The notes beneath the pieces were generated by a model, which made no database searches, was not told the DNA's origin, and worked only from the letters and a program-made list of their open reading frames with translations. A stretch of DNA of 64,000 nucleotides, from NCBI GenBank assembly GCA_034506175.1, contig JAPDQB010000018.1:1-64000 (forward strand), in the 5' to 3' direction. Source of the DNA: a candidate division KSB1 bacterium (GTDB lineage: Bacteria; Zhuqueibacterota; Zhuqueibacteria; Zhuqueibacterales; Zhuqueibacteraceae). Both the position numbers and the translations under genes were made by a program. Shown here piece after piece: positions 43,578-51,724 of the stretch; positions within the stretch are counted from its first letter, which is position 1, and each line of letters starts with the position of its first letter.

Positions 43578-43600
43578 TTTCGGAAATGCCGAGGGAGAAA

Positions 43601-43661
43601 CTGACCGGTCACTTAAAGTGTTGGCGTTTCGCCATCCCGTGGACAAGGAGTGACCGGTCAG
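43601..43661. promoter_or_regulatory. Pair of inverted TGACCGGTCA palindromes, candidate operator
   Basis: CTGACCGGTCACT (43601-43613) recurs as its exact reverse complement AGTGACCGGTCAG at 43649-43661. Each contains the perfect 10-base palindrome TGACCGGTCA, so the two sites lie about four to five helical turns apart between the polymerase stop and the GT4 start. This is typical of a dimeric-repressor operator pair, or of a stem in RNA. No other copy was noticed. Confidence 0.5.
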
Positions 43662-43691
43662 TAAATTTCTGGAAAGATAGTGGAGAAGAAC

Positions 43692-44927
43692 GTGAAAATC
43701 TTGATGGTCGACAAATATTTTTTCATCAAAGGCGGGGCCGAACGCTATTTCTTCGAGCTCAAAAGCATCTTGGAGCGTCACGGCCATCAAGTCGCGCCGT
43801 TTTCGATGCAGCATCCGGACAATTTTCCCAGCGAGTGGGCCGATCATTTTGTCAGCAACATCGAATTCAACGGCCACAGTGCCCGGCAAAAACTCGCGCA
43901 GGCGCCGAAAATTATCAGCCGCGTCTTGTATTCGCCGGAAGCCAAGGCCGCCATCACGAAACTCATCGAGCGCTTCAAGCCGGACATCGCGCATTTGCAC
44001 ATGATCGACCATCAACTGTCGCCATCGATCTTGCACGCGCTCGAACGTTACGGCATTCCCGTTTTGCAAACCTGCCATCAGTACAAACTGGTTTGCCCCA
44101 GCTATCGGTTGCTGGTGATGCGGGAAAACCGCCTGTGTGAAAAATGTGTGACCGGCCATTTTTATCACGCCATGCTCGAGCGTTGCCATAAAAATTCAGC
44201 CGCCGCCAGCGCCTTGATTGCGTTCGAATCCTATTTGCACAAGTGGATGAAAGTTTACGATCTCATCCGCTTGTTTCACGTGCCCAGCCGTTTTCTCGGC
44301 GGTAAGCTGCGCGAGAGCGGCATCAGCGCAGAACGCATCTGGCATCAATTTTATACCATCAAGCTGGAAGATTATCCGTTTTCCGATATTTTTGAAGATT
44401 ACTTTGTTTATTACGGCCGTTTATCCGAGGAGAAGGGCATTCTCACGCTGCTGCGGGCGATGCCAAACGTCTCGCGGTCCAAGCTCGTTATCATCGGCGA
44501 AGGCCCGCAGCGCGCCGAGCTGGAAAACTTTGTAGCCGCGCATAAATTATCCAACGTGGTTTTTGCCGGATCAAAATCCGGCCGGGAATTGACGCGCCTG
44601 GTCTCGCGCGCCCGATTCGTCGTCGTGCCGAGTGAATGGTACGACAACTCGCCGCTGGTGATTTATGAATCGTTCTCGATGGGCCGCCCGGTGATTGCCA
44701 CCACCCTCGGCGGCATGCCGGAGCTGATCGAAGATGGCGTCAACGGCCGCTTGTTCGCGCCGAAAGACGCCAGCGGCCTCAGCCGCATCATCAACGAAAT
44801 GCTGGACGCCGGTGAGAGCCATCGGCGCGCGATGGGCCGCGCCGCCCGCGCCACCGCCGAGCGCGAGTTCGATCCGGAAGTGCATTATCAAAAAATCTAT
44901 GAAGTCTACAAAAACTTGGTTAATTAA
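43692..44927 (+). CDS. Glycosyltransferase family 4
   Basis: About 411 residues. The N-terminal VKILMVDKYFFIKGGAERYF, middle LHMIDHQLSPSILHALERYG and donor-site region KLVIIGEGPQRAELENFV, followed by VVPSEWYDNSPLVIYESFSM with its E-x7-E core (E...E), are the GT4 GT-B fold. It is of the cysteine-bearing CMxTCHQYKLVCPSYR type (YRLLVMRENRLCEKC). Start is the GTG at 43692, with GGAG 6 bases upstream; a GTG at 43680 lacks a site. Acceptor unknown. Confidence 0.87.
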   Translation: MKILMVDKYFFIKGGAERYFFELKSILERHGHQVAPFSMQHPDNFPSEWADHFVSNIEFNGHSARQKLAQAPKIISRVLYSPEAKAAITKLIERFKPDIAHLHMIDHQLSPSILHALERYGIPVLQTCHQYKLVCPSYRLLVMRENRLCEKCVTGHFYHAMLERCHKNSAAASALIAFESYLHKWMKVYDLIRLFHVPSRFLGGKLRESGISAERIWHQFYTIKLEDYPFSDIFEDYFVYYGRLSEEKGILTLLRAMPNVSRSKLVIIGEGPQRAELENFVAAHKLSNVVFAGSKSGRELTRLVSRARFVVVPSEWYDNSPLVIYESFSMGRPVIATTLGGMPELIEDGVNGRLFAPKDASGLSRIINEMLDAGESHRRAMGRAARATAEREFDPEVHYQKIYEVYKNLVN

Positions 44928-45014
44928 TGCTGCGTGTTGAAAAATATCCAAGAATTTTCTTGCTGCCTCGTCGAGGCTAAAATCAAACCGGCATTTCATC
45001 AACACCGTGAGGGT

Positions 45015-46223
45015 ATGCGTAACGCAACAAGGAAAATCAAATCGTTCCTGCTCAACAGCAGTCTCGCTCTGGCCGTGCTTCTGGTGGTTCTGCTCATCCT
45101 GGAATTGCTGCTGCGACGCTATCATTTTTGGGGCGCGCGAGTGTCCTGGTCGGAGCCGGACACTGTGATCGCCTATCGTTACACACCCGGCGCCGAGTAT
45201 TGGTTTGGGCGCGAAAACGATCATCCGATTTCAGGGCGAATCAACAACTTCGGCTGGCGCGATCGCAATTGGACCCTCACCAAAGCGCCGAACACGTTTC
45301 GCGTCGCGGTGCTGGGCGACAGTTTTGTCGAAGCGTTTCAGGTCGAACAGGAGCGTACCTTCCTCCGCCTCGCCGAAGTCGCGCTCAATCACGAATCACC
45401 GCAACGTTTCGAGCTGATGAATTTTGGCCGCTCCGGCTTCACCACCACCGAAGAGTTCTTGATTCTCGAGCGGGATGTCGCTAAATTCTCTCCGGACCTG
45501 GTCGTTCTATTTTTCTTTCCGGAAAACGACCTTAGAGACGTCTACCGGGAATTTGATGCCAATCCGATGCGCCCTTTTTTCGTGATGTTGCCCGATGGCG
45601 AGCTGGTGCCGGATTTTTCCTTCGTTCACTCGAAGGATTTCAAAGCCAGAAACGCCATCAACGGCCTCAAGCAGCATTCGGCTTTATTTTCGCTGGTGAT
45701 CGAGCGCGTCAATCTGCTGCAACAAGACCTGGCGTTTAAAAAGCAAACGGTGGCTCAAGAAGCTGCAAAAGCCGCGACAGCATTGGCGACGCCAGTTGCG
45801 AAGCGCCTCGATGGCGCGCTCAGCCTGGCGACGGCCAATCCCGACTCGAATTATCAAAAAGCGTTCGCGCTCAATCAAGCGATTCTCAAAAAGATCAACG
45901 CCAAATGCCGGCAACTGCCGGCGAAATTCTTGCTGGTGTGCATCAACCTTGCGGCGTATCATCCGGAACGCGAACAGGAATTGCGCGCCATCGATCCGAC
46001 ATTCAATCCGTTTTTTTTTGACGACACTTTGGCCGCCTTCGCCCGGGAGAATGACATCGATTTTATCGGCCTGCAAAAATTTTTCGTGGAAGAATATCAA
46101 AAAACCGGCCGCAAGCTGCAATGGACGCATTGGAATTACGAGGGCCACGAATTGGTGGCGCGCGTGCTGGCCAATCACCTGCAAAAGTATAAGGCAAACT
46201 TTTTGTCAAGTGCGAGTTTATGA
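45015..46223 (+). CDS. SGNH-hydrolase-like membrane-anchored protein
   Basis: About 402 residues. One N-terminal membrane helix (LALAVLLVVLLILELLLRRY) precedes a large periplasmic domain with a SGNH first block FRVAVLGDSFVEAFQVEQE (GDSF), a later NFGRSGFTTTEEF (G block), LVVLFFFPENDLRD (N block) and the final TGRKLQWTHWNYEGHELVAR, whose H supplies the catalytic His. Members linked to NodU genes are thought to acylate or deacylate surface sugars. It precedes a carbamoyltransferase with a 4-base overlap, as seen in similar clusters. A GTG at 44934 is another possible start. Confidence 0.75.
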   Translation: MRNATRKIKSFLLNSSLALAVLLVVLLILELLLRRYHFWGARVSWSEPDTVIAYRYTPGAEYWFGRENDHPISGRINNFGWRDRNWTLTKAPNTFRVAVLGDSFVEAFQVEQERTFLRLAEVALNHESPQRFELMNFGRSGFTTTEEFLILERDVAKFSPDLVVLFFFPENDLRDVYREFDANPMRPFFVMLPDGELVPDFSFVHSKDFKARNAINGLKQHSALFSLVIERVNLLQQDLAFKKQTVAQEAAKAATALATPVAKRLDGALSLATANPDSNYQKAFALNQAILKKINAKCRQLPAKFLLVCINLAAYHPEREQELRAIDPTFNPFFFDDTLAAFARENDIDFIGLQKFFVEEYQKTGRKLQWTHWNYEGHELVARVLANHLQKYKANFLSSASL

Positions 46224-48034
46224 ACATTCTCGGCATCTCCGCTTTTTATCACGACAGCGCGGCGTGCCTGGTGCGCGACGGCGAGATCGTTGCCGCCGCC
46301 CAGGAAGAACGCTTTACCCGCAAGAAACACGATTTCAATTTTCCGGCAAACGCCATCAGGTACTGCTTGCGTGAAGGGCAGATCGACGCCTCCAAGCTTG
46401 ATTACGTCGCCTTTTATGACAAGCCTTTTATCAAATTTGAGCGCCTGTTGATCACCTATTTGGCTTATGCGCCGCGCGGGCTGAAATCGTTCATCATGGC
46501 CATGCCGCTGTGGTTGAAGAGCAAGCTGTGGATGAAAGAATACATCAAGAAGGAGCTGAAGTTCGATGGCAAAATCATTTTCCCGGAGCATCATGAGTCG
46601 CACGCCGCCTCGGCTTTTTATCCGTCGCCGTATCAAGAAGCGGCCATCCTCACCATCGACGGCGTCGGCGAATGGTGCACTTCCAGCTATGGCCTCGGCC
46701 GCGACAATCAAATCGAGCTGCTCGCCGAGCTGAAATTTCCGCACTCGCTCGGCTTGTTGTATTCGGCCTTTACCTACTTCACCGGCTTCAAAGTCAATTC
46801 CGGCGAATACAAAGTCATGGGCCTGGCGCCGTACGGCGAGCCGAAATATGTTGATGTGATCATGAACGAGCTGATCGATCTCAAAGAAGACGGCTCGTTC
46901 AAAATGAACATGAAATATTTCGATTACTGCGCCGGCTTGACGATGACCAACGCGCGCTTTGCCGGGCTTTTCGGCGGCCCGCCGCGCCAGCCGGAATCGA
47001 AATTGACCCAGCGCGAGATGGATTTGGCACGCTCAATTCAGGAAGTGACGGAGGAAATCATGTTGCGCATGGCGCGGCATGTGCACAAAGAGACGAAGAT
47101 GAAATACCTCGTGCTCGCCGGCGGCGTGGCGCTCAATTGCGTCGGCAATGGCCGCATTCTCCGCGAAGGGCCGTTTGAAGATATTTGGATTCAACCCGCG
47201 GCCGGCGATGCCGGCGGCGCGCTTGGCGCCGCCTTGTACACGTGGTATCGTTACCTCGGCAACCAACGGCAAGTCCGCCCCAATCGCCGCGATTTTCAAC
47301 GTGGCTCCTATCTGGGGCCGGCGTTCAGCAACGCCGAAATCGAAGCGTTTTTACAATCGAAAAATGTTCCTTACAAAAAGCTGGCCGACGCCGAGATTGC
47401 CACGACCATCGCGAATTTGATCGCGCAGGAAAATGTCATCGGCTGGTTTCAAGGCCGCATGGAATTTGGCCCGCGCGCCCTGGGCAGCCGCAGCATCATC
47501 GGCGACGCCCGCTCGCCGAACATGCAATCGGTGATGAATTTGAAAATCAAATTCCGCGAGAGCTTCCGGCCGTTTGCGCCCTCGGTGCTCGCCGAAAATG
47601 TTTCGGATTATTTCCAGCTCGACCGCGAAAGTCCGTACATGCTTTTGGTGGCGCCGGTTTTGGAGAAATGGCGCACCGGCCACATTGAGAACGGCGCCTG
47701 GGGCATCGACAAATTGAAAATCGTTCGCTCAACGGTTCCCGCCATCACCCATGTCGATTACTCGGCGCGGATTCAAACCGTGCATCAGGATGACCACCCG
47801 CTTTATTACGAGATGATCAAGGCGTTTCGCGACCAGACGGGGTGTCCGGTGATTATCAACACCTCGTTCAACGTCCGCGGCGAGCCGATTGTCTGCGCGC
47901 CGGAGCAGGCCTACACTTGCTTCATGCGCACGAACATGGATTATTTGATCATGGGCAATTATCTGCTCGACAAAAAAGAGCAGAAAGCACTGGAAAACGA
48001 CGTCGATTGGCAGAAGGAATTCGAATTGGATTAA
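46220..48034 (+). CDS. NodU/CmcH-type carbamoyltransferase (copy 1)
   Basis: A 604-residue enzyme that transfers carbamoyl from carbamoyl phosphate to sugar hydroxyls. The N-terminal domain has LGISAFYHDSAACLVRDGEI and the metal-site HHESHAASAFYPSPYQ (HxxxH), the latter near residue 124. The C-terminal YrdC-like domain has GRMEFGPRALGSRSIIGDAR and INTSFNVRGEPIVC. Start overlaps the SGNH gene by 4 bases. A second, diverged copy follows at 48737 with an SxtJ-type gene between them. Confidence 0.92.
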   Translation: MNILGISAFYHDSAACLVRDGEIVAAAQEERFTRKKHDFNFPANAIRYCLREGQIDASKLDYVAFYDKPFIKFERLLITYLAYAPRGLKSFIMAMPLWLKSKLWMKEYIKKELKFDGKIIFPEHHESHAASAFYPSPYQEAAILTIDGVGEWCTSSYGLGRDNQIELLAELKFPHSLGLLYSAFTYFTGFKVNSGEYKVMGLAPYGEPKYVDVIMNELIDLKEDGSFKMNMKYFDYCAGLTMTNARFAGLFGGPPRQPESKLTQREMDLARSIQEVTEEIMLRMARHVHKETKMKYLVLAGGVALNCVGNGRILREGPFEDIWIQPAAGDAGGALGAALYTWYRYLGNQRQVRPNRRDFQRGSYLGPAFSNAEIEAFLQSKNVPYKKLADAEIATTIANLIAQENVIGWFQGRMEFGPRALGSRSIIGDARSPNMQSVMNLKIKFRESFRPFAPSVLAENVSDYFQLDRESPYMLLVAPVLEKWRTGHIENGAWGIDKLKIVRSTVPAITHVDYSARIQTVHQDDHPLYYEMIKAFRDQTGCPVIINTSFNVRGEPIVCAPEQAYTCFMRTNMDYLIMGNYLLDKKEQKALENDVDWQKEFELD

Positions 48035-48063
48035 CTGAATGCTGGATGCTGATGCTCGCATTT

Positions 48064-48170
48064 CAAGCAACCAGCTACCAGCTACAAGCAACCAGCTACC
48101 AGCTACAAGCAACCAGCTACCAGCTACAAGCAACCAGCTACCAGCTACAAGCAACCAGCTACAAGCAACC
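48064..48170 (+). repeat. 21-base tandem repeat array (CAAGCAACCAGCTACCAGCTA)n
   Basis: Four perfect 21-base units (48064-48147) are followed by a 14-base partial unit (to 48161) and a 9-base unit (to 48170). The array is preceded by CTGAATGCTGGATGCTGATG. Because 21 is divisible by 3, one frame reads QATSYQL repeated, but the frame starts inside the upstream gene's coding sequence, so this is not a gene. The array fills the gap between the carbamoyltransferase and SxtJ genes. The copy number is likely to vary between strains. Confidence 0.9.
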
Positions 48171-48178
48171 GGAGATTT

Positions 48179-48595
48179 ATGATACGCGAAGAAATCAAAT
48201 CAATCAAAGCGACAACCTCTGAAGCCCGAAAATTCGGCTTGACCATCGGCATTTTGTTGCTGGTGATCGCCGGCTTTCTCTTTTGGAAGCAAAGGCCGAG
48301 CTTTGCGTATTTTGCCCATGTCGGCGGTGGATTGGCGCTGCTGGGATTGATCGCGCCGATTTTGTTAAAGCCGATTTACAAAATCTGGATGTCGTTCGCC
48401 GTGGTCATGGGGTTCATCATGACCCGCGTCATTTTGACGATTGTTTATTTCGGCTTGTTCACGCCGATGGCGCTGGCGGCCAAGCTTTTTGGCAAGGATC
48501 TGCTCAAGCAACGCTGGGATAAAAGCGCCACGACTTACTGGGAGAAACGTCCGGCTGCAGCGTTTGACCCGAAATCCGCCGAGAACATGTTTTAG
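48179..48595 (+). CDS. SxtJ-family membrane protein
   Basis: A 138-residue protein with three or four hydrophobic segments: FGLTIGILLLVIAGFLFWKQ, YFAHVGGGLALLGLIAPILL, IWMSFAVVMGFIMTRVILTI and YFGLFTPMALAAKLFGKDLL. The last segment plus WDKSATTYWEKRP is the SxtJ pattern. SxtJ genes are found next to carbamoyltransferases, including in saxitoxin clusters, and may help membrane docking; their exact role is unknown. It lies between the two carbamoyltransferase genes. Confidence 0.82.
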   Translation: MIREEIKSIKATTSEARKFGLTIGILLLVIAGFLFWKQRPSFAYFAHVGGGLALLGLIAPILLKPIYKIWMSFAVVMGFIMTRVILTIVYFGLFTPMALAAKLFGKDLLKQRWDKSATTYWEKRPAAAFDPKSAENMF

Positions 48596-48736
48596 CACGT
48601 CAAATCTTCGCCAGACCGTACGCAGCGAACAGCGTTGTCAAGTAAATTAAATATTGAAGTTGAGCAATTGTTTTTAACGCGTGAGAAGTTTTTTTTGCAC
48701 GAACCCATATAGCTTGATCAGATAAGTGGAGTCAAC

Positions 48737-50461
48737 ATGGCTGTCTTATCCATCACACAAGGTCACGATACCGGCGCGGTCATCGTCAAAGACGGGCGCA
48801 TGCTCGCCGCCATCAGTGAAGAACGGTTGTCGCGGGTTAAAATGGACACGCAATTTCCGGCGCGCTCTATTCAGGCCGTGCTCGAAGTTGCCGGTTTGAA
48901 GCCGGAAGCGATCAAACACGTGGTCATTCCGGAGCTGCGCAAAGGTGAGGACATTCTCAAAAACATTTTTCCGAAATATCCGCAAAGCGTTTTTGCCGGC
49001 GTCAACGGCGAAGCCACGCTCGGCGACCGCGCCCGGCAGTTGGTGATGTCGAGCGCGTTGCTGTGCAAAACTTATCCGCGCATGGCGATTCTGTATCGCC
49101 AATATGAAAAACAACTGCGCGAGATGTTTCCGCAAGCGCAGTTGCATCGTGTCGAGCATCACCTCACGCACGCGGCCTCGGCCTACTACACCAGCGGTTT
49201 CAAAAAGGCCTTGGTGATCACCGCCGATGCCTGGGGCGATTTCGTTTCGACGATGATCTGCCTCGGCGAGGGCAAAAAATTGACACCGGTGCATCGCTGT
49301 TATTATCCGAACTCCCTCGGCCATTATTACCAAAGCTTGACCAACTGGCTTGGATTTCGCGGCGGCCGGCACGAGGGTAAAATTCTCGGCCTCGCGGCGT
49401 TTGGCAATCCGGCCTCGCCGGTTTATGATCGCATCAAAGGTTTGCTGAGTTGCGACGGTCTGGACGTGCACGCGCCGAACATGATGGGCAAGCTCTGGCA
49501 CAAAAAATTTCCCTTCGGCCAAAACTGTTTGATGCGTGAGCTGATCGCCAACTACAAACGCGAAGACATTGCCGCCGCGTTTCAGCGCCGCTTCGAGGAA
49601 GTCGTGACACAGTTGGTGCGCAATGCCCTGGAGCGCTACCAGGTGGAAGACGTCTGTTTGGCTGGCGGCATTTTTGCAAATGTAAAATTGAATCAGCGGG
49701 TGTTTGAAGTGTCGGGGGTGAGCCGCATTTTCATTTTTCCAAACATGGGCGACGGCGGCGTCTGCGCCGGCGGCGCGTTGTATTATGATATCAATCAAAA
49801 CGGTTCGGCCGGCAGCGAATTGCCACACGCTTATCTTGGTCCGGCGTACTCGGAAAAAGAGATGGAAGCCGCCCTGCGCCGGCGCGGCGTCGAGTTTGAG
49901 TATCACCGGGATATTTCAACCACCGTCGCCGAGTTGTTGACGAAAGGCAAAGTGGTGGCGCGCTGCGATGGCGCGATGGAATACGGCCCGCGGGCACTGG
50001 GCAATCGCACCATCATGTATCCGGCCACCGATCCGGCCGTGAACAAATGGCTCAATGACCGCCTCAAGCGCACCGAGTTCATGCCGTTTGCGCCGGTGAC
50101 ACTGGCGGAAGAGGCGCCTCGCTGCTACAAGAATTTGCGCGGCGCGGAATATCCGGCGAAGTTCATGACCATCACGTTTGATTGCACGGATTTCATGCGT
50201 TCGGTTTCGCCGGCGGCGGTGCACGTTGACAACACGGCGCGGCCGCAATTGATCGACGAGCAAACCAACCCGGCTTATTATCGCATCATCAAGGAATATT
50301 TCAAGCGCACCGGCATTCCGAGTGTGATCAACACCAGTTTCAACATGCACGAGGAGCCGATTGTTTGCACGCCGGACGACGCGATTCGCGCCTTTCAGCT
50401 CGGGCATCTGGATTATCTCGCGCTCGGGCCGTTTTTGGTCAAGGGGCAAGGTCAGGAGTAG
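48737..50461 (+). CDS. NodU/CmcH-type carbamoyltransferase (copy 2)
   Basis: A 574-residue carbamoyltransferase with the same layout as copy 1. The N-terminal part reads AVLSITQGHDTGAVIVKDGR, with the HxxxH site in EHHLTHAASAYYTSG. It continues with AYLGPAYSEKEMEAALRRRG and the C-terminal part has AMEYGPRALGNRTI and INTSFNMHEEPIVC. It keeps the catalytic residues but is clearly different in sequence from copy 1, so it probably acts on a different sugar or position. A 140-base gap upstream suggests its own promoter. Confidence 0.9.
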   Translation: MAVLSITQGHDTGAVIVKDGRMLAAISEERLSRVKMDTQFPARSIQAVLEVAGLKPEAIKHVVIPELRKGEDILKNIFPKYPQSVFAGVNGEATLGDRARQLVMSSALLCKTYPRMAILYRQYEKQLREMFPQAQLHRVEHHLTHAASAYYTSGFKKALVITADAWGDFVSTMICLGEGKKLTPVHRCYYPNSLGHYYQSLTNWLGFRGGRHEGKILGLAAFGNPASPVYDRIKGLLSCDGLDVHAPNMMGKLWHKKFPFGQNCLMRELIANYKREDIAAAFQRRFEEVVTQLVRNALERYQVEDVCLAGGIFANVKLNQRVFEVSGVSRIFIFPNMGDGGVCAGGALYYDINQNGSAGSELPHAYLGPAYSEKEMEAALRRRGVEFEYHRDISTTVAELLTKGKVVARCDGAMEYGPRALGNRTIMYPATDPAVNKWLNDRLKRTEFMPFAPVTLAEEAPRCYKNLRGAEYPAKFMTITFDCTDFMRSVSPAAVHVDNTARPQLIDEQTNPAYYRIIKEYFKRTGIPSVINTSFNMHEEPIVCTPDDAIRAFQLGHLDYLALGPFLVKGQGQE

Positions 50462-50465
50462 AAAT

Positions 50466-50491
50466 TTTAAATTGAAAATTTTCAATTTAAA
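50466..50491. repeat. 26-base perfect palindrome after the second carbamoyltransferase
   Basis: TTTAAATTGAAAATTTTCAA extended by TTTAAA is a perfect palindrome centred between 50478 and 50479, in AT-rich DNA between a carbamoyltransferase stop and a GT4 start. It can extrude as a cruciform or hairpin; no T-run marks it as a terminator. Related AAATTTTAA/TTAAAATTT words lie in the gap at 37561-37590. Confidence 0.6.
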
Positions 50492-50515
50492 GTTTAAAAT
50501 TGTTCGAGCAGCATT

Positions 50516-51724
50516 TTGGTTATCACCTATTTCAATTATCTCTGGGACATCGACGGCATTTCAGCCGGCTCGGCGATCAAGGCCAAGGAATTCATCGCGG
50601 CGCTCAACCGCGCCGGACACACGGCGCATTTGGAATGGCGCTCGCCACAGCCAAACGCTCAGCCGACACTCGCAGACAAAGTTCGCGCCGGCTTGAAACC
50701 GAAGCTGCAGCGTTACTTGCATGAGCCGAAGCGGCTGGCTCGCAACCTGCCGCATTTGTGGCAGGAATATTTCATTCTCAAACGGCAAAAACCCGATGTG
50801 CTGTTCAATCGCCTGGAACTTTATTATTTCTCCGGATTGTGGCTGTCGCGCTGGCTCGATCTGCCGTTGGTCGTCGAGGCCGATTGCCCCCCGGCTTACG
50901 AACACGTGACGTTTTATGGCAAAGATTACCTGCATCTCGGACCCTTGCCCGCTCGCATCGAGCTTGCCAATCTCCGCGCCGCCGACGCCATCATCGTCAT
51001 CTCCAACGTCTTGAAAAAATATTATGTCGAGGCCGGCATTCCGGCCGAAAAGATGCACGTGATCGCCAATGCCGCTGATCCGAAAAAATTTCGCCCGACG
51101 CCGAAGGATCGTGAGTTGACGGAAAAATACGGACTCACGAATAAAACCGTCGTCGGCTGGATCGGCTCGTTAGTCGGCTGGAGCGGCATCGAGAACGTGA
51201 CAGAGGCCGCTCGGCATATTTTGCAAACGCGGCCGAATGTTTGTTTGATGATGGTCGGCGGTGGCAAAAATCAGGAATTTTTTCGCACGCAGCTTCAGAC
51301 CGGCGATCACGCCGATCGCGTGATTTTGCCCGGCACCGTCCCGCACCGCGACGTGCCGCGTTATCTGTCGTGCATGGACATCGTGCTGGCGCCATATCCC
51401 AAGCTGGAGTTCTGGTACGCCTCTTCGATGAAAATTTTTGAATACATGGCCGCCGGCAAAACCGTGCTGGCCACGGACGTCGGCCAGGTTGGAGAAATCA
51501 TCGAGGACGGCGTCAACGGCTTTCTTTTCGATCCCGACAAAAACGGCGAGCTGCGGGAAAAAATCGCGGCGCTGGTCGATTCGCCCGAAGCCCGGCAGCG
51601 CGTCGGCGTGCAAGCCCGGCGCGACATCGAGCAAAAATGGAACTGGGACAACAACGCCAAAAAAATGATTGAGATTTTTGAAAACGTTCTGCAACACCGG
51701 CGACATTCCAAGAAACCTGCATGA
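50516..51724 (+). CDS. Glycosyltransferase family 4
   Basis: A 402-residue GT-B protein: VITYFNYLWDIDGISAGSAI at the N terminus, KTVVGWIGSLVGWSGIENVT for the linker, VMMVGGGKNQ-like and VILPGTVPHRDVPRYLSCMD, then LEFWYASSMKIFEYMAAGKT with E-x7-E-like placing (EFW...FEYM). The YFNYLWD start is common in the exopolysaccharide cluster type. The start is a TTG at 50516; no ATG fits. It overlaps the following GT39 gene by 4 bases. Confidence 0.86.
   Translation: MVITYFNYLWDIDGISAGSAIKAKEFIAALNRAGHTAHLEWRSPQPNAQPTLADKVRAGLKPKLQRYLHEPKRLARNLPHLWQEYFILKRQKPDVLFNRLELYYFSGLWLSRWLDLPLVVEADCPPAYEHVTFYGKDYLHLGPLPARIELANLRAADAIIVISNVLKKYYVEAGIPAEKMHVIANAADPKKFRPTPKDRELTEKYGLTNKTVVGWIGSLVGWSGIENVTEAARHILQTRPNVCLMMVGGGKNQEFFRTQLQTGDHADRVILPGTVPHRDVPRYLSCMDIVLAPYPKLEFWYASSMKIFEYMAAGKTVLATDVGQVGEIIEDGVNGFLFDPDKNGELREKIAALVDSPEARQRVGVQARRDIEQKWNWDNNAKKMIEIFENVLQHRRHSKKPA

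Noticed and set aside
42783-44189. A 468-codon minus-strand open frame opposite the polymerase and GT4 genes
   Set aside because: The plus-strand genes have clear Wzy and GT4 motifs; the reverse frame shows the usual mirror-frame amino-acid bias and no domain.
48064-48170. CRISPR array, suggested by the regular 21-base repeats
   Set aside because: The units are directly adjacent without unique spacers, too short for CRISPR repeats and have no cas genes near; it is a simple tandem repeat.
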